A stretch of DNA of 64,000 nt from Gelidibacter pelagius (GCF_017581925.1 NZ_JAGEVG010000005.1:124001-188000); one strand, 5' to 3'. Shown: positions 18,700-27,947, counted from the stretch's first letter. The notes: a model not told the origin generated them from the sequence alone. Numbers and translations: made by a program.

Positions 18700-21399
18700 T
18701 TAGTTCTCTATTTTAATGATTGACATTTTACCGTTATAAGGTTGGTTTCCTTTAGTTTTCATTGCTTCACTTGCGGCATCTATACTATCCAATTTTTTAT
18801 AGTAAATGAAATATCTACTTGTGTTGACGTCATAAAAGAAATCAATATTAGATTGTCCCGCAGCTACTGCTTTTCTTAAAAACTCATCTCTTTTCGCAGC
18901 ATCATTGTGGACAGCAACGACGACGTAATAACCACTTTCAATATTTTTAACATTTTTAATAATTTGAATATTATTACCCTGTTCTTCACCAAAATTAAAA
19001 TCTTCAGCTTTTAAAGACACTGGGCTCAGCGGTGTACTTTCTTTAATCATTTTGAGTGCTGCCCTATCTTGCACATATCTATCTTCTTCATTGGTAAAGG
19101 CAGCGCGTTTGATTCTTCGTTTTCTCTCAAACTCGGTGGCTTCATTAATTTCTTTTAAAGTTGTACTCAATTGAGCTCTGGTCTGTATGGCTTTTGCTTG
19201 TTCGGCTTTTAAAGTTTGAATAGTCTTTTGGTAATATACTGTGACCTCATCATTTCTAAGAGTTGGAATTTTAATACGCTCGTTATATAGACTCTCCAAT
19301 TCTTTAATTCGCTCAGTATTGGTGTCTATCATCTTGTCCAAGTCTGAGCGAATGGCTAGAAGTGCATTATTTTCTTCCGTGATGCTCTTAAACGCTTTTG
19401 GTGCACTGTAAATACCTTGCTCACTCAAGTCATTTTCTTCTTTCAAATCCTTAAGGTCTTGATCTTTACTGACCACCATCGCATTGAATCTGGCCAACAA
19501 TTCATCTTGAGTGTTTTTTGAAGCACTCGTAACATCAGCCAGAGATTTCATTGACATACCAATGGCATCTGTTGGATTCACTTGTACCTCTTCTTCAATA
19601 TCCTCTTCCTTAGCCAGCGCAGCACTTTCTGTTTCAATCTTAGCTAAAGCTTCAGCTTCTTGGTTGGTTTTTGCTTGAGTTAAAGCCACTGCTTCCGCTG
19701 TTTTTGCTTCTTGGCTCGCCTTTTCTTCTGCGGCCAATTTCGCAGCTTGTTCAGCTTCAATCTTCGCATTTGTTTCTAGTGCCAACTGGGCTTCAGCATC
19801 TTGTTTAGCTTTTGCTGCTGCAGCCAATTGCGCTGCGGCTTTGGCGTCAGCATCAGCCTTAGCTTGGACCTCAGCTGCTAATTTTGCCTTAGCCTCCGCC
19901 TCTTCTTTGGCTTTGTTTTGTGCCGCCACTCTTTCTTTGGCCTCTTGTTCTGCCTTGGCTTTTGCTTCAGCAGCTAATTTAGCTTGTGCTTCTGCTTTAG
20001 CTTTTGCCTCTGCTTTGGATTTATCTTGGAGCGCTAATGCTGCTTTTGATTCTGCAGCACGTTTGGCTATAGCTTCACTTTCAGCCTGAGCTTTATTTTG
20101 AGCATCTAATTTTTCCTGAGCTTCTCTTGCTTTTTGTTCAAGGGGTTCAGTTGCTGCTATCTCTTCTGTTTTTGATTTTGCAAGGGCATCAGCAGTTGCT
20201 TTAACTGCAGCTGCACGTTCTTGTTCTTCTTGTTTGGCTTTGATTTCTGCCGCTATTTTTGCCTCTGATTGACGTTCTATTCTGGCTTTATTTTCAGCCG
20301 CTATCTGTGCACGTGTTTCTGCTTTCCCTTGTGCTCTTTCTCTTATTTCTTCTCTTCTGGCTGCTGATTCTGCCAATAACTGCGCTCGGGTTTCAGCATC
20401 CATCCTTGGTTTGCTTGACGCTAAGACACGTTTATTATCGGAATTGATAAGTGCAGACATTTCATCTTCGGCACTATAATCATAATGAGAGTTGTTATTG
20501 AGTTTAAATGCCAAAGTAATTTCATGGGAAGGTCCAAAATGGGTCAGATCGCCAATTGCTTTTTCAAAATTATATTCGATGGCTATTTGTTTCGTAATAT
20601 TAATACCTAAACCTGCAGATGCTCCGTAAAGTGTATTATATCCTACTTGCGCCCAAATTCCTTTCGGAACGGTCAACATGGCAATTCCGGAAATTGTAGT
20701 ATCATCTTTTCCAAATTCAGACCTCAGCAATCCTGAAAATTTGGATTCATCAAAAAATCCATCACTATAGATGTAACCAGTATACATCATATGAGCTTGA
20801 AGGGTTTGGCGTGGATCGTCTTGAAGAAGTTCTGACGCTTGTACATTATAAAGTACCAGGTTGTTGATCGAAACACCAAAATCCATGAATTTGGTACCAT
20901 AGTTAATTCCTGGATTTACGGTAAGTAGAAGATGCGACGGAACATTATCCAAAGATGGGTCAGCAAAGTTGGTGATCACCTTACCTGTATTTAAACCGCT
21001 TTTATAAACCCCTAAATTTAATCCGAAAGTCAAATTGCTATCGCGCTTCAATCTCGCGTTATATGCAAAGTTCAAAATCCCACCAAAAGTAGTGAGCACA
21101 CCATAGTCTTGTTGGAATACCCCAACTCCTGCTCCAATATTTTCTGCAAAACGACCTGAATATCCTGCCAAATAGGTTTGAGGAGCATCATCAAATTGAA
21201 CCCATTCTTTCTTATTATAAATACTGATATATTTATTTTGCTCTCTAACAAAACTGAAGGTTGGGTTGATAGTATATCTATTGAATGTAAGCGAATTTCT
21301 TACAGGTAGCGCAAGTGAGACCACTCCATCTTCTTCTTGGGAATAGAACATCTGTATGGAACAGAAACTACATATTATGGTCAGTAAAAATGTTTTCAT
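18700..21399 (-). CDS. PorP/SprF barrel fused to a TolA-like Ala/Glu/Lys helix and a SPOR-like C-terminus
   Basis: About 899 residues from ATG 21397-21399 (signal peptide MKTFLLTIICSFCSIQMFYSQ); a longer frame to 21492 adds 31 polar residues. Residues about 25-300 form a PorP/SprF-type outer-membrane barrel (LPVRNSLTFNRYTINPTFSF). Residues about 325-605 are an uninterrupted Ala/Glu/Lys/Gln-rich stretch (repeated 'AEAKAK' and 'LAAE'), predicted long helix or coiled coil like TolA. A second helical part (about 620-780; LARFNAMVVSKDQDLKDLKEEN) follows, and the end (about 805-899; GYYVVVAVHNDAAKRDEFLRKA, SRYFIYYKK) looks like a SPOR-type peptidoglycan-binding module. Canonical PorP/SprF proteins are near 300-340 residues, so the extension triples the size. 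The gene lies between two type B secreted proteins in one leftward run. A barrel-to-peptidoglycan link is inferred. Confidence 0.85.
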   Translation of the reverse strand: MKTFLLTIICSFCSIQMFYSQEEDGVVSLALPVRNSLTFNRYTINPTFSFVREQNKYISIYNKKEWVQFDDAPQTYLAGYSGRFAENIGAGVGVFQQDYGVLTTFGGILNFAYNARLKRDSNLTFGLNLGVYKSGLNTGKVITNFADPSLDNVPSHLLLTVNPGINYGTKFMDFGVSINNLVLYNVQASELLQDDPRQTLQAHMMYTGYIYSDGFFDESKFSGLLRSEFGKDDTTISGIAMLTVPKGIWAQVGYNTLYGASAGLGINITKQIAIEYNFEKAIGDLTHFGPSHEITLAFKLNNNSHYDYSAEDEMSALINSDNKRVLASSKPRMDAETRAQLLAESAARREEIRERAQGKAETRAQIAAENKARIERQSEAKIAAEIKAKQEEQERAAAVKATADALAKSKTEEIAATEPLEQKAREAQEKLDAQNKAQAESEAIAKRAAESKAALALQDKSKAEAKAKAEAQAKLAAEAKAKAEQEAKERVAAQNKAKEEAEAKAKLAAEVQAKADADAKAAAQLAAAAKAKQDAEAQLALETNAKIEAEQAAKLAAEEKASQEAKTAEAVALTQAKTNQEAEALAKIETESAALAKEEDIEEEVQVNPTDAIGMSMKSLADVTSASKNTQDELLARFNAMVVSKDQDLKDLKEENDLSEQGIYSAPKAFKSITEENNALLAIRSDLDKMIDTNTERIKELESLYNERIKIPTLRNDEVTVYYQKTIQTLKAEQAKAIQTRAQLSTTLKEINEATEFERKRRIKRAAFTNEEDRYVQDRAALKMIKESTPLSPVSLKAEDFNFGEEQGNNIQIIKNVKNIESGYYVVVAVHNDAAKRDEFLRKAVAAGQSNIDFFYDVNTSRYFIYYKKLDSIDAASEAMKTKGNQPYNGKMSIIKIEN

Positions 21400-21493
21400 T
21401 GGGCTATGCCATACGTTATTATTAATGCACACTTGGAACATTCCCGAGAGACCTTGTCTTGTCTGATTGCTATTTAGGAACGTCTGTTTCATA

Positions 21494-22957
21494 TTATTTT
21501 ACTACGGTAATGGAACCTTTTTTTGTTTGTTGATCTTCAGTGATTATGACATAGTAAAACACTTTGTTGATACTGTTCAGATCTAATGAGGTTTCAGGCC
21601 AATTGTTTAAATAATCCTTAGTTTGCAATACTACTTTACCTTGACTAGTCATAATGATCACTTCTGTATTGGTACCGCTCACATATTTTGTGGGGATGAT
21701 CCAAGTGTCATTGATGCCATCTCCGTTAGGACTGATAAGATTGGGGATGTGCTCCACCTCCGGAAAAGGATCCTGAGCTTCACTAATCGAAAAATTAAAT
21801 TCTTGAGAAACCACACAACCTGAAGTCTGAATGACCTTCACCTTATAATTACCGAAAGATGTGGCTTCATAAAAATCATCCTGAGCTCCAGAAATAAGAA
21901 CATCATTGAAGTACCATTCAAAATTCGGATTGTTTGCACTGGTAGTTACTGTCGCCCATAAACTATTTCCCGACTCCATAATATTGACATCATCGACATC
22001 TATTGTACTCTCAAAGCCTTTACTTTCTAAATCAATTGATCCAGATGCCGTACAACTTCCCAAATCAACCTTTACTGAAAAGGTGCCAGATTCGTTTGTT
22101 TGGTACATTTGATTGGTAGCGTCTGCTATGGCAGTTCCATCTTTAAACCATTGGTAACTTACACCACCAAGCGTACTCAACGTAGTCATGCCGTCGGCTG
22201 GACAAAAAGGATTCCCTAAGCTTGAAACGATAGCAGCATCAGCCTCTCCTGAAGTGACCTCACTTATCTTTACGCGGTTCGAAAACGAACTTGAAGTACA
22301 GGTTCCATAATTGGTTTTTACAAAATAGGTACCTTGTTGGTTCACAGATAAAGAAGACCCTTCTCCAACATATACCGAGGTTGTTGGGCTTGTTTCTCTA
22401 TACCATTTATAGGTAAGCGATGGATAGTTCAACGGTGAATCATTAGATCCGTTTCCAGGGTTGTCAATCGTCAGCAAATAACTTCCACCGGAACAATATG
22501 CTCCAGAAGACACTAAATTATTGATCGTAAACGGACTGTCCTGAAGTTTGTAGTAAGCTGCAAAAGCCACAGAATTTGAACTGCTTGCCACAGGTCCGGA
22601 ACTTTTTATTCTGATTCTATAACCTTCTCCTGCGGTTGTTTCAGGAATACCAAAGTTTAATGTAGCTGGAGAGGCGGTCACAGCTCCGGGTTCTGAAGTG
22701 AAGACTATTGTAGGGTTTGCAAAATTTCCGGTAGCGTCAGACATTTCAACCGTAAACTGATTGGTTGGACTAAGCTCAGATTCTGGTGAAAATACAAAGG
22801 AGACGTTATAGCTGTTAAAAGAGTCACTTGCACAGGCTCGCGTGTATGCTAAATTAGGCGTACCAATAACCACTTGGGCGCTAATTTGTCCAGATAGGAG
22901 AAAGACAAAAATACCAAGTAGAAAAAAACATCTTTTTAGAGTAGTAGTTTTACGCAT
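21494..22957 (-). CDS. Secreted Ig/PKD-like protein with T9SS type B sorting domain
   Basis: Predicted surface protein of 487 residues. It has a signal peptide (MRKTTTLKRCFFLLGIFVFLLSGQISAQ), several Ig/PKD-like modules (YKWYRETSPTTSVYVG, YQWFKDGTAIADA, FEWYFNDVLISGA), each ending in a 'GTYxVK' strand, and a type B C-terminal domain from about residue 405 (IPNLISPNGDGINDTWIIP ... FYYVIITEDQQTKKGSITVVK). It is the first gene of the leftward run leading into the PorP/SprF-helix fusion and the giant adhesin. Its stop at 21494 lies 94 nt before the chosen start of the fusion gene. The fusion protein is its likely secretion or anchoring partner. No enzyme motif is visible. The 181-bp region upstream shows no strong consensus promoter. 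Confidence 0.92.
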   Translation of the reverse strand: MRKTTTLKRCFFLLGIFVFLLSGQISAQVVIGTPNLAYTRACASDSFNSYNVSFVFSPESELSPTNQFTVEMSDATGNFANPTIVFTSEPGAVTASPATLNFGIPETTAGEGYRIRIKSSGPVASSSNSVAFAAYYKLQDSPFTINNLVSSGAYCSGGSYLLTIDNPGNGSNDSPLNYPSLTYKWYRETSPTTSVYVGEGSSLSVNQQGTYFVKTNYGTCTSSSFSNRVKISEVTSGEADAAIVSSLGNPFCPADGMTTLSTLGGVSYQWFKDGTAIADATNQMYQTNESGTFSVKVDLGSCTASGSIDLESKGFESTIDVDDVNIMESGNSLWATVTTSANNPNFEWYFNDVLISGAQDDFYEATSFGNYKVKVIQTSGCVVSQEFNFSISEAQDPFPEVEHIPNLISPNGDGINDTWIIPTKYVSGTNTEVIIMTSQGKVVLQTKDYLNNWPETSLDLNSINKVFYYVIITEDQQTKKGSITVVK

Positions 22958-23138
22958 TCAGGGTGTATTAGTAATTATCTGTTTTATTGTTCTTAGTTGC
23001 TTTTTGCAGAAAGAATGCCTTACTAAAATTCAATACCACTGTCTTATATCAGGAAAACTTGCCAGACATGTGACAAGTGTTTAAGATGGAAAGCGTGTAA
23101 AGATTTGGGGCCATATCTATAACTACAAAACTCTCAGG

Positions 23139-24443
23139 TTAATCTTCTCTATCATTTGATGCAATAATCTTGTTTATGCGGAGTCTAAAGTCCGGACGTC
23201 TTGTGTTCTTAACATCAATAAAGGTCTCGGCGTCATTGCCTTTTGAATACACATTGAAAAAGACGCTGTTACCATACCAATTCTCTAAATCGGCATTATT
23301 GGAGTCGTTTTCAGTAAAAATGTTTCCATTACAATTATTGAAATACATGTCACTGAATTTTATACGGTCTAAATTCATGGCGTTGATTTTAACTTTATCG
23401 TCAATAATAACCGCCGGATTAAAACCTGAAATCACACTTTTACGAATGTCCAAAGAAGCATTTTCAGAAATGTACAGAGCTTCTTTAACCAAACCTACCT
23501 TTATATCTGATGCTAAATTTTCACTGACATTGATTAAGGTTAAGTTTTCAGCACGTACAGACGTACCTTTCTTACTAAAGTCTACTTCATCTTTTTTGTC
23601 ATAAGACGCTATATACATAGATCGTGATCCATCTGAACCAGATACATAAGGAGATCTTATAGCCAAAGAATTGCTAATATTACATTGTGTTCCAAAATTA
23701 AATTCGTAGTCGTTGCTCTTGGTTCTAAACGAGATTAGCTTTTCTAAATTGACCTCGCCTCCTATAACGTTAAAGGAATTGCCATCAGAATAACTCACCA
23801 TGACATTTTCTATAATCGTCCTATTTCCAACTCCAGCCAATGTCAATGCGTTAAAGTAGCCAAAGTCTTTTGTACGCTTTCCGGCAAATTCAATTCTTAC
23901 ATATTTAAAAACACCAGAATTGCTTTGAGTGTTTTCACCTCCATAACTGATGTTTTCAAAAGCAGATGGGCGCAATCCATAATTAACCGTAGAAGCATTA
24001 CCGAATTTATTAATTGGGGCATCTCCTAAAATAAAAACACCTCCCCAATCACCTTCCTTCTTCACACTTCTATTTGAAGTAAAAATTATAGGATCAGTTT
24101 CCAATCCTTCCGCCATAATTTTTGAACCTCGGGAGATGATCAACGCTCCATTAGTTTTGAAATCGCCTATGATAACAGTTCCAGGTTCGATGGTCAGGGT
24201 TGTACTATCTGTAACGAATACACTTCCCAATAAGAGATAAGTGTCTCTTTTAACAAGTTTGGTATCTTGAGTAATATTTCCGCTTAAGATTTGGGTTGGT
24301 TCACCATGCTCAACTTGATTAGGTCTAAATTCCGTCCAGTTGTTTAGCCAGTTATTCTTTCCTATAATTCCCTTTTCCTGCTGGGCAAAACTGCTGCTCA
24401 CAATCAAAAGAAATAAGCATATGGTTTGAGTAATGTTTTTCAT
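23139..24443 (-). CDS. Secreted right-handed beta-helix protein, function unknown
   Basis: 434 residues with a signal peptide (MKNITQTICLFLLIVSSSFAQ). The body has beta-helix character: TLTIEPGTVIIGDF, GALIISRGSKIMAEG, DPIIFTSNRSVKKEGDWGGVFILGDAP, then repeated short strands with Asn at turns (VRIEFAGKRT, LTLAGVGNRTIIENVMVSYSDGN). The phrase 'IIFTS...GDWGG(V)' recurs in Bacteroidota surface proteins of unknown role. There is no type A or B sorting domain at the C-terminus (it ends KIIASNDRED), so it may stay periplasmic or be exported differently. It has its own consensus promoter (24491-24522). The leader is about 40 nt. No catalytic residues can be assigned. Confidence 0.85.
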   Translation of the reverse strand: MKNITQTICLFLLIVSSSFAQQEKGIIGKNNWLNNWTEFRPNQVEHGEPTQILSGNITQDTKLVKRDTYLLLGSVFVTDSTTLTIEPGTVIIGDFKTNGALIISRGSKIMAEGLETDPIIFTSNRSVKKEGDWGGVFILGDAPINKFGNASTVNYGLRPSAFENISYGGENTQSNSGVFKYVRIEFAGKRTKDFGYFNALTLAGVGNRTIIENVMVSYSDGNSFNVIGGEVNLEKLISFRTKSNDYEFNFGTQCNISNSLAIRSPYVSGSDGSRSMYIASYDKKDEVDFSKKGTSVRAENLTLINVSENLASDIKVGLVKEALYISENASLDIRKSVISGFNPAVIIDDKVKINAMNLDRIKFSDMYFNNCNGNIFTENDSNNADLENWYGNSVFFNVYSKGNDAETFIDVKNTRRPDFRLRINKIIASNDRED

Positions 24444-24490
24444 AAGTAATGGAATTAGTAATAGATTTAGGATTCTTTAACTATTTGATT

Positions 24491-24522
24491 CAAACATATA
24501 AACAAATCCTATGAAATACAAA
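24491..24522 (-). promoter_or_regulatory. Consensus Bacteroidota promoter for the beta-helix gene
   Basis: On the minus strand TTTG (24519-24522) is followed after exactly 20 nt by TATGTTTG (24491-24498), matching TTTG-N19-21-TAnnTTTG. The expected start site is near 24484, about 40 nt before the ATG at 24443. Confidence 0.75.
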
Positions 24523-24686
24523 TAAAGTCGATGAAATGCATAAATTAATTTCATCACGTATAATTTTTCCTACAATTAAAATTATTATCAAGAAACTACC
24601 CACCAAGGATCTCGTAGTTCTGCATCGCACATTATTTATTTTTATGGTTTTAAGTCTGAATAATTCAGCAGTTTAAACTCCATAAA

Positions 24687-24712
24687 AAATCCCAGAAAAT
24701 ACTCCAGGATTT
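24687..24712 (-). terminator. Probable terminator of the 24769-25215 gene
   Basis: On the minus strand AAATCC ... GGATTT form a short stem directly followed by a run of T, about 60 nt past the stop codon. The stem is only six base pairs without mismatches, so confidence is moderate. Confidence 0.5.
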
Positions 24713-24768
24713 CGAAAAAGCGGATTCGTTAAAATAGGTATCTTGCAGTTATTGAATGTCAGCAGAAC

Positions 24769-25215
24769 TTAATACTGGTTGAACTCACTATAGGTATGAA
24801 GTGATTTCAAGGTTTCTTCATAAAATAAAATGGCAGCAATCAAATTGGTTTTATCAGAGTATGGCAAGACCTTATTCTGGAAAGACATGGTACTTTCAAA
24901 ATAAGTATTGACTGCCTTCACATTCTCCTCTAAAGCTTTCCTGTTGTCTTTAGTGTCAGGAATACCTAAGGAGGACATCGTTACACCTGGTTTTGTGGCA
25001 AAAGCAATATTTGGTAGGATTTTAACTATAACTTCAATGCGTTCATTATATAAGGTTAAAAGATCTCCTTTAGGCAATTGATCCAATTCAGAACGATCAT
25101 GATATTTTGCAATGGATACTTTTCCTGTGATAATGCTCTGAGGTTCCTTTTGTGCAAAACCATAGCTTGTCATTAGTAAAAACACCATACAGAATAAAGT
25201 AAGTTTAGTTTTCAT
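24769..25215 (-). CDS. Small secreted protein of unknown function
   Basis: 148 residues from ATG 25213-25215, chosen because it gives a signal peptide MKTKLTLFCMVFLLMTSYGFAQ and sits about 20 nt behind a consensus promoter; an in-frame ATG 39 nt upstream would lie on or before that promoter. The mature part is mainly helical and polar (GKVSIAKYHDRSELDQLPKGD, KALEENVKAVNTYFESTMSFQ). I recognise no domain. It is monocistronic: promoter upstream, hairpin downstream, and the hydrolase gene 25554-26552 is divergent from it. Confidence 0.75.
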   Translation of the reverse strand: MKTKLTLFCMVFLLMTSYGFAQKEPQSIITGKVSIAKYHDRSELDQLPKGDLLTLYNERIEVIVKILPNIAFATKPGVTMSSLGIPDTKDNRKALEENVKAVNTYFESTMSFQNKVLPYSDKTNLIAAILFYEETLKSLHTYSEFNQY

Positions 25216-25241
25216 AACTGAGATTTTAGGGGTTGTCGAAG

Positions 25242-25271
25242 CAAATTTATGCAATTAAACGAAAAAAACAA
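25242..25271 (-). promoter_or_regulatory. Promoter of the small secreted protein gene
   Basis: Minus strand TTG (25269-25271), 19-nt spacer, TAAATTTG (25242-25249), a good match to the Bacteroidota consensus. The predicted leader is about 20 nt. Confidence 0.65.
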
Positions 25272-25536
25272 GCGTTTGGTCGATTATTTTGACTTTTAAA
25301 TTGCTAAAAATCGCAATTGACTGAAATATAGTTTCTTCATTTGGAAAAAAAACTGTATCCAACCGATGTTCGTCTTAAAAAAAAAGATGATTGGGACTAA
25401 CAATATTTAAAAGTTGTGAATACGAATTCGAAATAAAAAAACAAGAACACTGGACATTAAAACCCACTGATAGTAATCAATTTAAAATGTTTCACTATCG
25501 ACTTTATTCAACGATGGTTTAATCTAATATTTGGCT

Positions 25537-25544
25537 TACTTTTG
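25537..25544 (+). promoter_or_regulatory. TAnnTTTG -7 element just before the DUF457 gene
   Basis: TACTTTTG lies 10 nt before ATG 25554-25556, so the transcript would be nearly leaderless. The -33 element is not obvious. This position also argues against the alternative TTG start at 25542, which lies inside the element. Confidence 0.6.
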
Positions 25545-25553
25545 CCGAAGTTT

Positions 25554-26552
25554 ATGGATTCACTTACACAAATTATATTAGGAGCGGCGGTTGGCGAAGC
25601 CGTTTTAGGAAAAAAAGTAGGCAATAGAGCTATGTTATATGGTGCTATTGCCGGTACAATACCAGACTTGGATATTTTTTCGTCGCATTTTACTGATACC
25701 GTTACTGCTTTAGAGATACATAGAGGATTTACACATTCCATCCTGTTTTCTGTAATTTTTGCGCCTATTTTCGCGTGGATCGTAACCCGCTATGAAGCCT
25801 ACAAGGATTTTAAAGGATGGGCTTGGTTGTTTTTCTGGGCATTTTTTACCCATCCGCTTTTAGATGCTCACACAACTTGGGGTACACAATTGTTTTGGCC
25901 ATTGGATACAAGGCTTGCCTTTAAAAGCATTTTTGTGATTGATCCCCTATACACCTTACCCTTTTTGGTGTTTTTAATTTTGGCAATGTTTCAAAAAAAA
26001 ACCTCTCCCAAACGCCGTATGTATAATAACATCGGTTTAATTGTGAGTTCCTCCTATTTGGCGCTGACACTGGTTTTGAAATGGATTGCATTTACAAAAT
26101 TTGAATCCGCTTTGAATGACCAAAATATTACCTACAAACAGATTGATACCCGACCGTCTCCCCTCAATACAATTCTTTGGAGTGCTAATATTGAAACTGA
26201 GGATGCCTATTTATTAGCCTATTATTCATTTTTTGACACGCAGCCCATTACTTTTGAAGCCTACAAAAAGGATCATCAACTCTTGGGTGATCTTGTCAAA
26301 GATGAAAAGGTCCAACGCATGATCACCATCTCAAAAGGTTGGTACACTATTCTTAATATGGACAATAAACTTTTGTTCAACGATTTGAGATTTGGTTTAC
26401 TTAGCATGGAAGAGGGCGCCCAAAACTTCGTGTTTCAATATGAAATCGTCAGAGATGAAAATGGGCAAGTTCAGTTTATAGAACAAGAAAAAAGTCCGCG
26501 CGATGGCAAAAAACTGATGAGTGACTTATGGACCCGCATAAAGGGGAATTAG
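25554..26552 (+). CDS. Membrane-bound metal-dependent hydrolase (YdjM/DUF457 type)
   Basis: 332-residue inner-membrane protein. The first half carries the family's metal-ligand motifs between hydrophobic helices: GAAVGEAVLG, IPDLDIF, HRGFTHSILF and THPLLDAHTTWG. These match the YdjM/LexA-regulated hydrolase group, whose substrate is unknown. The membrane helices (about residues 65-180) include IFAPIFAWIVT and FLVFLILAMF. The C-terminal 140 residues are soluble, a longer tail than the minimal family. ATG 25554 is chosen over TTG 25542 because the latter overlaps the -7 element. The gene appears monocistronic. Confidence 0.88.
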   Translation: MDSLTQIILGAAVGEAVLGKKVGNRAMLYGAIAGTIPDLDIFSSHFTDTVTALEIHRGFTHSILFSVIFAPIFAWIVTRYEAYKDFKGWAWLFFWAFFTHPLLDAHTTWGTQLFWPLDTRLAFKSIFVIDPLYTLPFLVFLILAMFQKKTSPKRRMYNNIGLIVSSSYLALTLVLKWIAFTKFESALNDQNITYKQIDTRPSPLNTILWSANIETEDAYLLAYYSFFDTQPITFEAYKKDHQLLGDLVKDEKVQRMITISKGWYTILNMDNKLLFNDLRFGLLSMEEGAQNFVFQYEIVRDENGQVQFIEQEKSPRDGKKLMSDLWTRIKGN

Positions 26553-26800
26553 ATCATACTCGGTCAATTATATGAACTGCGTTCCTCTATTTCTAATACA
26601 TTGCTTTGCAATTTTTAAATTTGAGTTTCACTAATTAAAATCCACTGCTAGAAATAAAAACTTGTACCCCTCTAAGTTTATTGGTAAATTACATCAGCAA
26701 CAAACAATTTATTGCATTGTTTGGTAATTATAAAGATATTAGTTTTATACCAACCTTTTTTCTTTTTGGTAACGACATCTTTAAGTTGTTATAAGTCACG

Positions 26801-26839
26801 TTATATATAGAGATAAAGCCTTTTATATATAGAGATAAA
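26801..26839. repeat. Two direct repeats, 22-bp period, abutting a promoter
   Basis: TTATATATAGAGATAAA occurs at 26801-26817 and again at 26823-26839. The 22-bp period is two helical turns, so a dimeric protein would meet both copies on the same face. The second copy ends 4 nt before the -7 element at 26844, placing the pair over the -33 zone. Confidence 0.6.
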
Positions 26840-26843
26840 ACCT

Positions 26844-26851
26844 TAGTTTTG
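26844..26851 (+). promoter_or_regulatory. TAGTTTTG -7 element of the first universal stress gene
   Basis: Matches TAnnTTTG and gives a leader of about 45 nt before ATG 26903. The -33 region is occupied by the direct repeat rather than a clear TTTG, which fits an activator-dependent promoter. Confidence 0.6.
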
Positions 26852-26902
26852 TACTGTACGTAAAATCGTAATTCCATTTAAGAAGAATAAACCGACACAA
26901 GC

Positions 26903-27739
26903 ATGAGACATCACATATTAATACCGACAGATTTTTCAGATAATGCATGGAGCGCAGCGCGCTATGTTCTAAATTTATATGCTGATGAACCTTGCACATT
27001 TTATTTCTCCTATGCTTGGACATTTCTAAATTCAGGAGCGAGAACCCATATTTCTCAAAGTTATATAGATCCACTTATAGAGCAATCCAAAGAACAATTA
27101 GCTGCAGTTAAGGAGCGTGCGGACAAGGAAAGTACAAATCCTGACCATAAGTTTGAAACCATTTACACTGTTGGTTCCTTGGAGGATTGTATAGAAGTTT
27201 CGATTAAAAAGCACAATATCGATTTGGTGGTGATGGGCACAAAAGGTGCTACAGGTGCGAAAAAATATATTCTTGGAAGTAATACCGTATCGGTTATTAA
27301 CAAGATAAGGCTCTGTCCTATATTGTTGGTACCAACTAAATGCGAATTTGTAAAACCAGATCAAATTGCCTTCCCTTCTGATTTTAGTAGATTTTTTGGC
27401 GAAGATCTATTGCCAATAACACAATTGGCGGAAATGACCAAGGCTACCATCAACGTGCTTCACATCAAAGGCAAGGACGGGTTAACAGAAGTACAAAACA
27501 CTAATTTCGAAATGCTTAAAGCGCATTTAAAAGACTATTCACATACTTTTAATTGGCTACCAAGTCATCGTGCTAAAGCCGACGTTATAGCTGATTTCAT
27601 TAAGGAAAACAACGTCAAGATCCTTACCATGATCAATTATGAGCATAGCTTTATCGAAAATATCATCAAAGAGCCCATCATAAAGAAATTAGGATTCAAA
27701 TCTAAAATCCCTTTTCTGGTGATTCCACGTAAAGATTAA
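26903..27739 (+). CDS. Tandem-domain universal stress protein (copy 1)
   Basis: 278-residue cytoplasmic protein with two UspA-like halves. The first half starts ILIPTDFSDNAWSAARY and contains the nucleotide-loop motif VVMGTKGATGAKKYILGSNT (G-2x-G-9x-G-S/T/N type). The second half starts IAFPSDFSRFFG and is degenerate, lacking the glycine loop. The second domain ends PFLVIPRKD. It is closely similar along its whole length to the gene at 29057-29893. The two flank a predicted propeller gene in the same orientation, suggesting local duplication. ATG 26903 follows the promoter at 26844. The family responds to starvation and other stress; the exact role is unknown. Confidence 0.92.
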   Translation: MRHHILIPTDFSDNAWSAARYVLNLYADEPCTFYFSYAWTFLNSGARTHISQSYIDPLIEQSKEQLAAVKERADKESTNPDHKFETIYTVGSLEDCIEVSIKKHNIDLVVMGTKGATGAKKYILGSNTVSVINKIRLCPILLVPTKCEFVKPDQIAFPSDFSRFFGEDLLPITQLAEMTKATINVLHIKGKDGLTEVQNTNFEMLKAHLKDYSHTFNWLPSHRAKADVIADFIKENNVKILTMINYEHSFIENIIKEPIIKKLGFKSKIPFLVIPRKD

Positions 27740-27947
27740 ACACTATTATATATTAAAGGAGAATTGTTCTAATGCCAATGCTGATAAATTTAGGTTGTCA
27801 TTAGTTTCATTATAATGAAGCACTTATTTCAGGCGACCGTTTCGTAGGTATTCATAAAATCATTTCTATAGGCCATTCTATTATTGACCATTTTCATTGA
27901 TTTCATCATAATTCTACCGTAAAAAAAACAATTCCTTGCAACATCTC

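Larger units (their letters stand above)
24444..24768. other. Intergenic gap: promoter at one end, terminator at the other
   Basis: This 325-bp AT-rich stretch holds the promoter of the beta-helix gene (24491-24522) and a terminator-like hairpin (24687-24712). I see no open frame with coding character and no RNA gene in it. Confidence 0.6.
25216..25553. other. Divergent promoter region
   Basis: The 338-bp gap carries back-to-back promoters at its two ends (25242-25271 leftward, 25537-25544 rightward). The middle, about 25275-25530, is AT-rich with no coding potential or repeat that I can see. Confidence 0.6.
26553..26902. other. Intergenic gap with tandem repeat and promoter near the stress-protein gene
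   Basis: A 350-bp AT-rich gap. Its right end holds a 17-bp direct repeat (26801-26839) and a TAnnTTTG element (26844-26851) for the universal stress gene. Nothing recognisable lies between 26553 and 26800. Confidence 0.6.

Noticed and set aside
19841-20089. Plus-strand ORF opposite the Ala/Glu/Lys helix
   Set aside because: A by-product of the GCx-rich codons on the minus strand; Ala/Ser/Leu monotony and no start context.
23170-23604. 144-codon plus-strand ORF opposite the beta-helix gene
   Set aside because: Antisense shadow of a gene with signal peptide and promoter; no independent support.
26801-26839. Short direct repeats considered as a minimal CRISPR
   Set aside because: Only two copies with a 5-bp spacer and no cas genes; better explained as a regulatory repeat.
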